Assembly (NCBI GenBank): GCA_907163375.1
Contig: CAJQUW010008691.1
Location: 1 to 64,000, forward strand
Direction: 5' to 3'
From: Prostheceraeus crozeri
Taxonomy: Eukaryota > Platyhelminthes > Polycladida > Euryleptidae
Length of the DNA stretch: 64,000 nucleotides
Shown: piece after piece, positions 11,180 through 21,538 of the stretch
Position numbering within the stretch: the stretch's first letter is position 1
How the letters are laid out: the number at the start of each line of letters is the position of its first letter
Position numbers and translations under genes: made by a program
Notes under the pieces: generated by a model
Seen by the model: only the letters and a program-made list of their open reading frames with translations
Database searches by the model: none
What the model was told of the DNA's origin: nothing

Positions 11180-11860
11180 AAATTCATTTTATTTATGAAT
11201 ATTCCTTTTTCCTTTTTGTGATTTTTGGTCGCTTGAAAAATGTGACACCGAAAACTGTGCCAGATTAGAAGTCTTTTGCCGAAGTGGAACTGTCCAATCA
11301 CTTCGTAGATAGTCAACTGTCACCTCATCATTCATCCAGCTCACATCACTGTAGTTGCAAACAATGCCTCGCATTTCTCCAGTTCCGGAATAGCTGATGA
11401 GAATAGGATGAGAATGCATGTAGGGTTTGCACTTGCTGCCATCTGTTCGCTCGGTTAGAATCTCAGCTTCTGTGAGAATCTTATGCCCAACCGGCATAAT
11501 CGGTACTGTACATCCTTCGAACCTTCGTTGCATTGCCGGCTAATTTCAAGTCATACAGGAGTTTTGTCCATGATATAGATGGTTTAGAGAGTGCACTTAT
11601 TACCATCTTTCGAATATACAGAATGAAACTAGTAACTCTTTCATTGAAGTCTGACGATGGTTTCAAACTAATAGTTGTTCAAGTTCGCAGAGAAAGTTCG
11701 CAACAAATACTTGTGAAGCCACACGTCACTTGCTGTTAACCATTGAAAATCGTCGCCCTTATTTTCCTTCAGTTTGGACATAGGGGTAGTGGATTGTAGC
11801 AATTGGCGTCTTTGTGCGCCAATGCGCGTGATGTGAGAGATTCCGTACAACATGTAAGTT
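11180..11860 (-). pseudogene. Pogo/Tigger-like DDE transposase relic
   Basis: On the minus strand the pieces follow a pogo-type transposase: FQWLTASDVWL; then VTSFILYIRKM (the segment before the first aspartate); then YIMDKTPV, equivalent to the MDETPV block with the first catalytic Asp; then CTVPIMPVGHKILTE; and finally GIVCNYSDVSWMNDEVTVDY, equivalent to the GVVVxVQxKGWM block. These lie in at least two frames with stops between them. The second and third catalytic aspartates are missing because the relic ends near 11180. It is a different, older lineage than the Tigger element at 19167. Confidence 0.6.
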
Positions 11861-12410
11861 GCGCGTGTCTGCGCGACTATACATCTTCACATAGATATGC
11901 AGTGCGGTAGTGCGCTTATTTGAGCTAAGATTTCTCACTTGCATAAAATATTGACAATATTAATTTTTTGTCTTGATTGTAAAGCGATTAATTGAATTCT
12001 GAAAATATTTACTGAAACTTCATTATGAAGTTCTGATAACATTATACCACTTTAATTTTATAAATGGTCAAACGTGAACGTTGCCTTTTTGAAATTTTGA
12101 ATTTGTATTGCTTATTACTGGTATGTGCATTGAACAAAATATGCCAATAATTATCATATTAGAATCAAAATTATAATACTTGTAATTTGAAGATCAACAT
12201 AACTCAGACATAAATACAGTTACAATAGTATAGATTTGATGAAAAAATCTATATATTCTGAGATATACTGTATCAAATTTGCCATTTTCTATGATGAGAC
12301 GGAAAGGAGGAAATGAAATAAACGTATTTAACAACATGCAGAGATAAATTCAGAACTTTTGTCCAACTGTTTCTTCATTCGCTTTGTATTGTAGTCATGA
12401 CTGACAAATT
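11861..12410. other. AT-rich non-coding stretch
   Basis: I see no gene or repeat here. Confidence 0.3.
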
Positions 12411-13160
12411 TCAGTATAGAGCCAGACGTTTTGCGCATGTCATAAATCTTGTGGCATGCTTGAAACAAATCAATAGATGAAATGATTGCTTACAGATTTC
12501 AAAATTTGCTCCTTTCAAATAACAGAATTGTGAGAACTTGGGATCACATTTGCATGCCGAAAAAATTATATCACACTTCATTTGTGTATGTTTTTTGACA
12601 ACGATAAAATGCAGCCTTTGGTACAGTGTGTCACTACAATTTTTTTCATCGGCATGCTTGCATAGGTATGAATGAAAGTCGCAACCCCAGTCATGAGTAA
12701 TACTTTTTATCGATTCTTCATTTGGTTCTTCACTGAAAGTATCGATCAATGAGAAGAAGAGTGTACTGAGACTTTCCACTATGTACATCTCGTAATGAGA
12801 AATACGAATGTCACAGGTTCTCAGGAAATAGATCATCCCAGCACTTCTGTCATTAAATTTGCTGATGTTCTTTTCCTTCTTGCAAACAGTACACAAATTG
12901 TACACAAGCACAATGAAAGGTGAACGAAGGTTCAAAACAAGACAATACAAGGCATGTCTTTGTATCTTTGTTTCTCTCATAGCGGCTTCCGATAGTTTAC
13001 CTTCATTGTTTGTGTAGTTTTTGCGGAGAGGAAAAAATATTGGAAAAGTTTGAAAAAGATCTACTGAACTTACATATTCGTACTCCTCACATGACAAGGA
13101 TTCAGAGGACACCAAACAAGAACATTTTTTGATGAAAAAGTGAGAACTTAACATTTTCAA
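12411..13160 (-). CDS. 249-aa ORF, possibly the C-terminal part of a KDZ-like transposase
   Basis: This is a single uninterrupted frame from ATG, unusually long for this AT-rich sequence. The C-terminal third has a suggestive order of motifs: ITHDWGCDFHSYLCKHA, then LYQRLHFIVVKKHTQMKC, then CKCDPKF, then KGANFEICKQSF and FKHATRFM. This order (D-x-G-C, then L-H-F-V...H..H/C, then an E/C-Q block before a helix) resembles the end of Kyakuja-Dileera-Zisupton-type transposases. I could not confirm the catalytic residues. The N-terminal half (CSCLVSSESLSCEEYEY...) is not recognised. A strong donor-like sequence near 13068 does not yield an in-frame splice. It could be an exon of an unknown gene instead. 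It lies directly beside the Penelope insertion. Confidence 0.4.
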   Translation of the reverse strand: MKMLSSHFFIKKCSCLVSSESLSCEEYEYVSSVDLFQTFPIFFPLRKNYTNNEGKLSEAAMRETKIQRHALYCLVLNLRSPFIVLVYNLCTVCKKEKNISKFNDRSAGMIYFLRTCDIRISHYEMYIVESLSTLFFSLIDTFSEEPNEESIKSITHDWGCDFHSYLCKHADEKNCSDTLYQRLHFIVVKKHTQMKCDIIFSACKCDPKFSQFCYLKGANFEICKQSFHLLICFKHATRFMTCAKRLALY

Positions 13161-13312
13161 CCAAAAAGGTCATGATTTTGTGACAATTTCACAAATCAAT
13201 AGGATCCAATAGGAGATCACACATCCAATAGGAGATTGAATTTGAAGCCCGGCTTTATTTGAGACCCGGCAATCTTTTCATTTCATAACTTATCACCCGG
13301 CTGTTTACAGAG

Positions 13313-13327
13313 CAGATGCGGTATGTT
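13313..13327. repeat. Target-site duplication, left, of the Penelope composite
   Basis: CAGATGCGGTATGTT, identical to 16564-16578. Confidence 0.8.
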
Positions 13328-13416
13328 GGATAATTCGAAAATGCACTTCGGTGTCAAATGAAAAGATGAAAATTACCACACTTGTCAATAAATTTTTTTC
13401 ATAAATAAGAAGTCAC

Positions 13417-13456
13417 GACGTTTCGGATGATGCTACAGCCATTATCAAGTGGAAAG
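13417..13456 (-). ncRNA. Hammerhead-like motif at Penelope 3' end (minus copy)
   Basis: The inverse of the motif described at 16474-16513. Confidence 0.25.
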
Positions 13457-13480
13457 AACCAGTCTGCAAAAGAACACCAA

Positions 13481-15589
13481 CTATAGAACATGAACGCTAT
13501 TTACAAGTCTGTTTGTGGTAAGAACATCATGTTGATAAAAACCATCATTAAGATTCAATACATTAGGTTGATTGGACTTAATAAAAGCAGATTCCAAAAC
13601 TCTTCTGACTGTTGGGTTACTACAATAAGACAACACTTTACAATTATCAAAATCAATCAAATGTCCGGTATTGTGCGAATGGTGGGCAAGGGCGTTATTC
13701 ATGTCAAAATTTGCAACTGCTTTTCTATGTTCTTTAAAACGTGTAGTAACAGATCTGCCAGTCTCTCCTATATAAAATTTATCACAATTTTTACATGGGA
13801 TGCTATAGATGCCGCACTCAGTTTTTTTACATTTAATTGTTATTTAAAGAGGAACGAATCGTGTTAGGAAACTTAAAAACAAGTTTGTGATTAAATGAAT
13901 GAGTGAAACGATGATTTCTCGAAGTATGAAGAGAAGAAACAAAAGGAACAGATAAAAACTTAAAAGAATCATTACGATCGACAGGTCTGGAAGAAAAAGT
14001 GGATTTAGCTTTGGTAAGAGATTTACATAAAACAGTGGACGGATAGGCAAGTTTAGAAAGAGATTGAGATATGAAAGAAATTTCATCATCCAAGAATTCA
14101 GGGCTACATAAACGCATAGCGCATAAAAATAGACCTTGGGCAACATTTGTCTTAATAAAACGAGGATGAAATTAAAAAAATGCAAGTAAGAATTCGAATA
14201 AGATGATTTTCTGTAAACAGAAAATCTTAAAAACCGATCAACACAATGTATAAAGACATCAAGAAATGGAATAGAAATATTGGATTCCCATTCAAAGGTA
14301 AATTGAAGGGTAGGGTATAGAGAGTTGATAAAAGATAAGAAGGAAGATAAATCAAAATCAGAAGAAACTGAAGACAAAACATCATCAACATACCGAAGCC
14401 AAAGTAAAGGACAGACGCCAGAAAAGGAAGGAATCAACTCACTCTCAACATGCTCTAAGAAAATGTTTGCTAACACAGGCGATATAGGATTGCCCATGGC
14501 AACACCAAAGATTTGTTGGTAAAAACAATCACCAAACGAAAAATAACTGAGATCAACAGACAGTTTGATAAGATCTAAAAAACAATTAATACTAACAGGT
14601 AAATTAACAAAACTGGAGGGAAGGCGACGAGAAAGGAACATTAGTAAAAAGAGAAACTGCATCAAACGAAATAAATTTGTCGGTAGGATTTACAACAATC
14701 CCAGAAATTCTTTCTAAAAGATCAGAAGAATTTTTTAAATGGGAACAAGAAACTGAAGCAAGTAAGGGAGACAAAATTCGAGATACCCCTCTTGATAATT
14801 TAAAAGACGGAGAATTGCAACAGGCAATAATAGGACGAACGGGACAATTTTCTTTATGAATTTTAGGTAATCCGTAGGCATATGGAAGAGAAGGTAAGAC
14901 TGATCTAAAAGACATATTAAAGTCTTTATCCTCCGGATAAACATTGGCCAGATTTCTCAGACCTTGATTAAATTTCTTCTGCATCACAGGGAGATACCAC
15001 CTTTGTCAGCTTTGGAAATATGAATAAGTTTATTTTTCCTCAAAGAGTTTAAAGCATGTTTATAGCGTCTTGGAAAGGCTTAAAAAATGTTGACCATTTG
15101 ACCAGTAAGAAATTGATTTTGAAAATCACTACCAATATGTGTTTTTGCCACAAAATCAGGAAATTGTTTTTGGTTGTTGGGTAAAGCAAAATTTAAGCCG
15201 AAGCTAAGAACTTCATGTTCAAATTTTGACAAAACATGTCTAGATAAATTAACCACATTATCCAAAATGCAAAATTTTGACCAAACACTTTTAGAAATAA
15301 GGGAATTCAGGAGATACTCAAAATGACATCGAGATTTTGACGTGCGAAAATTACACACTTGATTCACATGAAAATCCAAAGCGTGCCAGATATCTGGAGA
15401 TAATTGACCCCGTAAATTACGGCGAGCCAAACGCATGTTGTAGAAATAGTGATCTGTTTGCAATTTTGAGGAGGAAATAGCTCCACGCAACAAAGTCTGC
15501 GAAGTCAAAGGAAAAGGATTTTCAGGGTCAGTTTGGTAAGACCACATTAATGTTCTTGGCACCACTTTCTCCGCAAGACAATACCGCAA
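13481..15589 (-). pseudogene. Penelope-like reverse transcriptase with GIY-YIG endonuclease (main copy)
   Basis: Segments in order on the minus strand: an N-terminal region with NLSRHVLSKFEHEVLSFGLNFA (split here as NLSRHVLSKFEHE and VLSFGLNFA); YAYGLPKIHKENCPVRPI, the RT approach region; FISFDAVSLFTNVPF, motif A with the first Asp; FGVAMGNPISPVLANIFLE, motif B; LRYVDDVL, the YVDD pair; and IPFLDVFIH. A C-terminal GIY-YIG nuclease follows: CGIYSIPCKNC, FYIGETGRSVTTRF, EHRKA. RT and nuclease together copy the element into nicked DNA. There are at least four frame changes. One lies in a T-run near 14175, where the sister copy has one more base. Another lies between the RT end (NTIRSSLNNN, stop) and the GIY domain, and is shared by both copies. 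It is inactive as written. Confidence 0.8.
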
Positions 15590-15620
15590 GAAGCGAACAC
15601 GTTCTTTATTGATATAGGCC

Positions 15621-16443
15621 TTGCAGACTGCACGTTCATCTAAAACATCTATTTCATTTCTTGATGTCTTTATACATCGTGTTGATCGGTTTTTAAGATT
15701 TTCTGTTTACAGAAAATCATCTTATTCGAATTGTTACTTACATTTTTTTTCATTTCATCCTCGTTTTATTAAGACAAATGTTGCCCAAGGTCTATTTTTA
15801 TGCGCTATGCGTTTATGTAGCCCTGAATTCTTGGATGATGAAATTTCTTTCATATCTCAATCTCTTTCTAAACTTGCCTATCCGTCCACTGTTTTATGTA
15901 AATCTCTTACCAAAGCTAAATCCACTTTTTCTTCCAGACCTGTCGATCGTAATGATTCTTTTAAGTTTTTATCTGTTCCTTTTGTTTCTTCTCTTCATAC
16001 TTCGAGAAATCATCGTTTCACTCATTCATTTAATCACAAACTTGTTTTTAAGTTTCCTAACAAGATTCGTTCCTCTTTAAATAACAATTAAATGTAAAAA
16101 AACTGAGTGCGGCATCTATAGCATCCCATGTAAAAATTGTGATAAATTTTATATAGGAGAGACTGGCAGATCTGTTACTACACGTTTTAACGAACATAGA
16201 AAAGCAGTTGCAAATTTTGACATGAATAACGCCCTTGCCCACCATTCGCACAATACCGGACATTTGATTGATTTTGATAATTGTAAAGTGTTGTCTTATT
16301 GTAGTAACCCAACAGTCAGAAGAGTTTTGGAATCTGCTTTTATTAAGTCCAATCAACCTAATGTAATGAGTCTTAATGATGGTTTTTATCAACATGATGT
16401 TCTTACCACAAACAGACTTGTAAATAGCGTTCATGTTCTATAG
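15621..16443 (+). pseudogene. Penelope-like element, 5'-truncated inverted copy (RT end plus GIY-YIG)
   Basis: It starts inside the RT C-terminal region (SISFLDVFIHRVDRFLRF), continues through LCSPEFLDDEISFISQSL to KIRSSLNNN and a stop, then the GIY-YIG domain in another frame (CGIYSIPCKNC, FYIGETGRS, ending NRLVNSVHVL). Unlike the main copy it keeps the correct length of the T-run, so 15621-16091 is one frame. The join with the 5' end of the main copy is near 15640. Confidence 0.8.
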
Positions 16444-16473
16444 TTGGTGTTCTTTTGCAGACTGGTTCTTTCC

Positions 16474-16513
16474 ACTTGATAATGGCTGTAGCATCATCCG
16501 AAACGTCGTGACT
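16474..16513 (+). ncRNA. Hammerhead-like motif at Penelope 3' end (plus copy)
   Basis: ACTTGATAATGGC is followed by a short weak hairpin and then CCGAAACGTCGTGAC. The order TGATxA, helix, CGAAAC, short gap, GTC recalls the minimal hammerhead ribozymes known in Penelope-like elements. The CTGATGA core is imperfect (CTTGATAA) and the helix is weak, so activity is doubtful. Confidence 0.28.
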
Positions 16514-16563
16514 TCTTATTTATGAAAAAAATTTATTGACAAGTGTGGTAATTTTCATCTTTA

Positions 16564-16578
16564 CAGATGCGGTATGTT
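16564..16578. repeat. Target-site duplication, right, of the Penelope composite
   Basis: CAGATGCGGTATGTT, identical to 13313-13327. Confidence 0.8.
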
Positions 16579-16860
16579 TGTACATGTATGCAGATTTGGT
16601 TCACAACTTGAGAAAATTGCGATAAAGGCACAGCAAAAATTTTCCTAAAGTTATGCTTGTCCCCTGTGCTTGTCAGAGTTGCTTACCGATTTTACTTTTA
16701 TCATTTTGCATAATACATATGCTCAAGCTACCACATTAAAGTAGCTAAAACACTAAAAGCTGGAAAATATTATACAACCTGAATCTATTAGTTTTTACTA
16801 GGTTTGATGGAATCAACCGCAAGAACCGTATAGAAAAGTAAATGCGATAATAAAGTAAAT

Positions 16861-16866
16861 TTTATT
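16861..16866 (-). promoter_or_regulatory. Poly(A) signal of the tau-like gene
   Basis: AATAAA on the minus strand, about 130 bases after the stop codon at 16995, as expected for a short 3' UTR. Confidence 0.5.
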
Positions 16867-16994
16867 TGAAAATCAGAAAAAAATATGAATTAGAACTTAG
16901 ATTTGAAAATGAAACACAAACAATATGAAAATAATCACTAAGGCAGCTACTCAGATGGATTTCTTCGCGTTGACATTACGTGGCTATGATATTT

Positions 16995-17414
16995 TCACTT
17001 ATAAACAACTTTTTCGTCAAAAATTTTATCCTGCCCTCCACCAGCTTTGTGGTCGATATTATCCCTTGATCCACATTTTGACTGAGCTTCTTGTCTGAAT
17101 GTCGGCTTTTCATCAAAAACCTTTTCTTGCCCTCCACCAGCTTTGTGGTCGATATTATCCCTTGATCCACATTTTGACTGAGCTTCTTGTCTGAATGTCG
17201 GCTTTTCATCAAAAACCTTTTCTTGGCCACCACCTGCTTTATGTTGAATATTGTCCATTGAACCAATCTTTGATTGAGCCGTTTTTTTGAATGTCGGTTT
17301 TTCATTAAAAACTTTATCTTTGCCTCCTCCGGCTTTATGTTGATAATTGTCCATGGATCCAATCTTTGATTTTATTTCTTTCTTTTTTACATTGCTTTCA
17401 TTTGAGTCCTCCAT
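16995..17414 (-). CDS. Tau/MAP2/MAP4-type microtubule-binding protein (repeat region)
   Basis: The 139-residue frame consists almost entirely of four tubulin-binding repeats of 31-32 residues. Their cores are SKIGSMDNYQHKAGGG, SKIGSMDNIQHKAGGG and twice SKCGSRDNIDHKAGGG, each followed by a KVF(D/N)EKPTF linker. This matches the SKxGSxxNxxHxPGGG signature of the tau family, with Ala in place of Pro before GGG. The tail DEKVVYK corresponds to the basic end after the repeats. These proteins bind along microtubules in the cytoplasm and stabilise them. All four repeats lie in one exon, whereas vertebrate tau repeats are split over several. The ATG at 17414 may be the true start of a very short protein, or merely lie inside a 3' exon whose projection-domain exons are elsewhere; the frame stays open for some codons upstream. 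A poly(A) signal follows at 16861. Confidence 0.8.
   Translation of the reverse strand: MEDSNESNVKKKEIKSKIGSMDNYQHKAGGGKDKVFNEKPTFKKTAQSKIGSMDNIQHKAGGGQEKVFDEKPTFRQEAQSKCGSRDNIDHKAGGGQEKVFDEKPTFRQEAQSKCGSRDNIDHKAGGGQDKIFDEKVVYK
17032..17225 (-). repeat. Exact 96-bp duplication of one tau repeat
   Basis: 17032-17127 and 17128-17223 are identical at the DNA level, encoding the last two 32-residue repeats. The other two repeats have diverged, so this duplication or conversion is recent. Confidence 0.85.
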
Positions 17415-19007
17415 TTTGTGACTGATAGTGATGGGTATTGAGATTCTTCGAAATGATTTCTTTTTATGCAGAAGTGAAATTGGCTAGGAGAACGGCAGCT
17501 ATTCAGCTTTATGCTTTACGCTAGTCACTCTGCCACAAGGAAAATTGAATATTTATTGCATGTTGCCGTTATGATATTTTGAATAATTATCTATCCGATA
17601 TCCAATTTAAATCAAAACTACTGGGGGAGAAATTGAATATATTCAATACATATCGATCATAGAGGTCGGATTGCTAGCTAATTTAAACTTGCTACCTAGC
17701 TTTGATGTCCGACCTCTATGATGTCAACCCGTTATTTCCATCGATATGCATGCATGTCTTGTCGCGGATGTCAGCCTATGGATTTCTACATAGTAGCTAT
17801 GTAGCTATGGGATTGGAAACGAAATATTCCACCTACACCAAAGAAGTGCTGCTTGCAAGTGTGGATTTTTATCGCCGTGGAATGACGATTTTCGCATTTG
17901 ATCTAATTTGACGCAAATGTTATGATATCTTCAATGCTATCAGAAATTGCTCGCAGATATTTTCATGACAGCAAACCCATATTATATAAATTGAAGCAAA
18001 ATTGTTGCGTTAACGAACCATCTGGCCCGTCATTTTGGCGGAAAACCTCAAATGTCGTGCATTGATGCAAATGAAACATCAAAAGTTTATCATGCAATTC
18101 AATTGAAAAAGTCTACTCTCTATAAGCCCATAACTTTTTTCATAAGTGAAGACAGCAAAGAAACACCAGAACCCTTTTTTACAACTGCGCATTACCAACT
18201 ATTCGTAAGATACTTTTATTTTTGAAGAAATTGAAGATTTTCAACTGTCATGGAATGACGTTTTAGGTCTCACTTAATTAATTAACTTAATTTTTGATAT
18301 TTTTATAGCTATACCATGAACATTGAAGCATGATTACACGACAACTGATGTTATTAGAGTATAAGTGAGGGTAGTGCCTACATTGATATATAGTGTATCG
18401 CTACACAGGTTATCATATGTAGAACAACAAATTTTTCAAAAATATCAAAGTTATATCATTTCATTCATTTAAAAAATTATGCTGTCTATAAACATATCCT
18501 ATTAATATAGACAACAAATAATGGAACAGAGTCCTTCTTTAGGCTACATTTGCTCATCAGGATACAGCCATTTGTTTCTGGAAGGCTACCACTTTCTTCC
18601 CTCAGCTTTTTAAAATACAGTAATGTTCATAAAAATAGCCATTTGACGTTTGTCAATATTCAATAAAGTTTTGCGCTTTGCAACACAAGCATGAATGATA
18701 TGTTGTAAATTAGTTGAACAGTTCAATAAATGAAACGTACTGTATGTGCGTATGCAAATGATAATGTGATCACTAAGCAAACAGAAAAAGTCTTGTCAAA
18801 CAAAGCTGCAACCATTTAGAAGCAACATAAAATACAAGTCAGACAATTATTTACGACAATTCGTGAGCGATTAATCGAGAGACAAACATTCTTAATCCCC
18901 TCTCTCTCTCTCTGTCTTCAGTTCAAGCAACAGGACTTTTTGTTTATACAGTTATATTGCTTTTAAAAACTAGCCATGAAAGCAAACAACAGAATCTTCA
19001 TGTTATA
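17415..19007. other. Non-coding stretch upstream of the tau-like exon
   Basis: No convincing exon was found. It holds a hairpin at 17653-17726 (ATAGAGGTCGGA ... TCCGACCTCTAT) and a short CT microsatellite near 18897-18915. Confidence 0.3.
17653..17726. repeat. Short inverted repeat
   Basis: ATCATAGAGGTCGGA and its inverse TCCGACCTCTATGAT are separated by about 40 bases. This could be a small MITE or a structured element. Confidence 0.5.
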
Positions 19008-19166
19008 CACGGTGATGCATAAAAAACGCATTATTTTCAAGCAGGACATGAGGACCAAATCTTCAGTTCATGCTTCATGCTTCATGATTCTAGTGTAGCT
19101 AGAATAGCCAACTGATATGCATATGACAGCATGAGACTTGTCATTGACTTTATTGCTATCTTAATA

Positions 19167-21538
19167 CAGTGGAAGCCGCTTAATGGAATCTCGCTTAATA
19201 GAATCAGCCGCTTAATTGAATCAATTTGCCTAGAACCATTTTTTTATACACATCTACATAGAAAATTCATCGCTTTATCGAATCACATAAGTCGCTTAAT
19301 TGAATCAAATTTTGCTACAACAAGGAATGAGCTATGACATAGATGCTATTTTTAGCTGAGTTAGTTCAACCCACACTGAACTGATTGGCGGGGATCTGAT
19401 GTGCGTTGATTATCTAGGTAAAACAGCATGCCGATGTTAAAAACTACAGTTGATAAAATATTTGGCAACATGAAGAGACGTGACCTTTCAATTTCTGAGA
19501 AACAACTGATCTTACGCGAATTGGATCAATTACCCAAACTGTCTCAACGAGAAGCCGCTCTCAAATTGAACATTTCCCAGACATTACTCAGTCGTCTTCT
19601 AAAGGATAGAGCAACAATCGAAGGTCAGCAAGGCAATGATCGGAAGCGCCAGCGGTCAGGAAAAGATCTTGCGGTTGAAACTGCGGTGGTAAAATGGATA
19701 GCAAATGCAAGGGAGAAGAACGCTCCTTTGAGTGGACCCCTCGTAAAAGAGAAGGGCGAAGAACTTGCTGAAAAGCTCGGGAAGGATGGTTTCAAGGCAA
19801 CAGATGGCTGGTTTTCTCGTCTGAAGAAGAGAGAAGGTCTTCAGCAAAAAAGCTTCATGGAGAGAGACAAAGCGCAGACCTCGTCTCATGCCAACAGTGG
19901 TTAGAGACTGAATGGCCTAAGGTCCGTGAAGGATATTCCGATGAAGACATTTGGAATGCAGATGAAAGCGGAATTTTCTATCGTGCGCTACCAGATTCAA
20001 CTTTGACATTCATTCATGACGCAAGAAAAGGAAACAAGAAAATCAAAGATAGATTTACCGCCTATTTTGCTGTTCCATGAGCGGCGAAAAGAAAAATATT
20101 CTCGTGATCGGCAAAGTCAAAAACCCTCGCTGCTTTAAGGGAACTTCCCTGCCTGTTGAATACAAAGCCAACAAAGCTGGGTGGATGACTTCTGCATATT
20201 TCACCGAGTGGTTAACCGACTGGAACACAAAACTTATGAGACAAAATCGAAGAGTTCTTCTACTTTGTGACAACTGCTCTGCTCATCCGAAAGACTTAAA
20301 TTTGAGCAGCATAAAGATAGTGTTCCTTCCGCCGAACACGACTTCGCTTATGCAACCGTGTGATCAGGGCGTGATTCAAGCAGTGAAAGCAACTTATCGT
20401 CAAGAAATATGCCGGAAAATCTTGAGAGAGATAGACAACATGAGTGATTCGTCGGCCCCTGAACTTGCCAAGAAAATGAATCTTTTGGACGCAATTATGC
20501 TGATGAATAATGCTTGGGAGGATGTGGATCCAGTCACCATTCGCAACTGTTGGTGCAAATCACGATTGCTTGTTGGACCACACGAAAAGCCGATTAGGTT
20601 TGTTTCGCCACCCACATTTCCGGATGGAAGGGACATGCCAATTGAAATTTGGACTTCATGGCTATCCGTGGATGACAATCTACAAGTCACCGGTATTCAA
20701 ACTGACGACGAAATAGTGGAAGATGTAGGCTAATGATTTCCTTCAAAGATGCAAGTCATGATGTTTTGGAACCAGACATTGAGGAGGTGGAAGATCCTGA
20801 AGAAGAAACGCCGCCAACTACGCAAGAGATGATGAAATCAATGGCTACGCTTCGAGCAGGTTTATTGTCTTGAAATTTCTGTGACTTCCGACTGCTCAGA
20901 AATTTTGAACAAGCAGTCAACCAAATTGTGGATCGGGAATTAAAGCAAACAACAATCGACCAATTCTTCGCATCTAACTAAGATTGAACACTTTCTCTAT
21001 GAGATAGATTTACAGTATAAAACAAGTCATACATTAGATTCACGAAAGCCAATTGAGTGTAACAATAAACATGTTCTAGTATGGAAACAATTTTTTTAAT
21101 GTGTTTTTCACGTATTCTCCTTGCTAAAGTCAAATGCTATAATTCTTTATAAACTAAAATTTACTTTAACAGAATTATTAATATAACATTGCTATATTGT
21201 ATGAGTATCAATTCAACAGTTAAACATTCTACAAATTACACATTTATTCAGCGCAATAGTACACTACTAATACATGTATGTGAATGTAGGCCTACAATAT
21301 GGAAATATAAAGATTGCAAGAACTAGAATTACACAAATTCATACTAAATCTTACTATTTCGTATCACTGTTTACTAACAATGTTATATATCCGTGTAGGT
21401 ATATAGTTTTCCGTAGCATTTTGCCTTCATTATTCGGCAAAATATACATGTATTTCATAATTTCGCTTAATTGAATCAGCCGGATAATTGACTCAAATGT
21501 GGCGGGACAATTGTGATTCCATTAAGCGGCTTCCACTG
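19167..21538 (+). mobile_element. Tigger/pogo DNA transposon, complete ends
   Basis: Perfect 24-bp terminal inverted repeats (CAGTGGAAGCCGCTTAATGG... and its inverse) are flanked by TA on both sides. Near both ends the word CGCTTAATxGAATCA recurs several times, probably sub-terminal transposase sites. The insertion point lies in one arm of the foldback element, and the empty site can be read in the other arm, which supports the boundaries. Length is 2372 bp. Confidence 0.88.
19428..20873 (+). pseudogene. Tigger/pogo transposase, frameshifted
   Basis: The protein would cut and paste the surrounding element. An N-terminal psq/CENP-B-type helix-turn-helix (LSISEKQLILRELDQLP, then LSQREAALKLNISQTLLSRL) is followed by a second CENP-B/Tc5-type domain ending GWFSRLKKREGL. 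The DDE core has NADESGIFYRA (first Asp), LLLCDNCSAHP (second Asp) and LPPNTTSLMQPCDQGVIQ (third Asp). A C-terminal acidic tail ends MMKSMATLRAGLLS. Three one-base shifts break it: in the A6 run near 19855, at about 20074 just before MSGEKKN, and near 20730. The ATG at 20077 is therefore internal, not a separate gene. Otherwise the frame has few lesions, implying fairly recent activity or sequencing indels. Confidence 0.82.

Larger units (their letters stand above)
13328..16563. mobile_element. Penelope-like element: inverted pair of copies in one insertion
   Basis: A near full-length copy on the minus strand (from about 15640 down to 13363) is joined head to head to a 5'-truncated copy on the plus strand (15648-16562). 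The shared parts form inverted arms of about 914 bases (13363-14276 and 15648-16562) with very few differences. The whole unit is flanked by a perfect 15-bp duplication, so it entered in one event or was completed during one. Between the left duplication and the arm are about 35 extra bases. Partial inverted copies are a known habit of Penelope-like elements. Both arms end in a CATCCGAAACGTCGTGAC signature (see the hammerhead-like entries). Confidence 0.8.

Noticed and set aside
13060..13160. Intron in the 249-residue ORF (strong donor-like TATGTAAGT)
   Set aside because: No acceptor downstream restores an open frame, whereas the unspliced frame is continuous.
16078..16110. Programmed -1 frameshift (AAAAAAC) between Penelope RT and GIY-YIG
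   Set aside because: The RT frame already stops at TAA before the slippery sequence, so ribosomes would not reach it.
18897..18915. CT microsatellite as a regulatory element
   Set aside because: Short simple repeat with no gene start nearby.
20077..20733. Separate gene starting at ATG 20077
   Set aside because: It continues the Tigger transposase DDE domain, whose first Asp lies upstream in the neighbouring frame; the ATG is internal.
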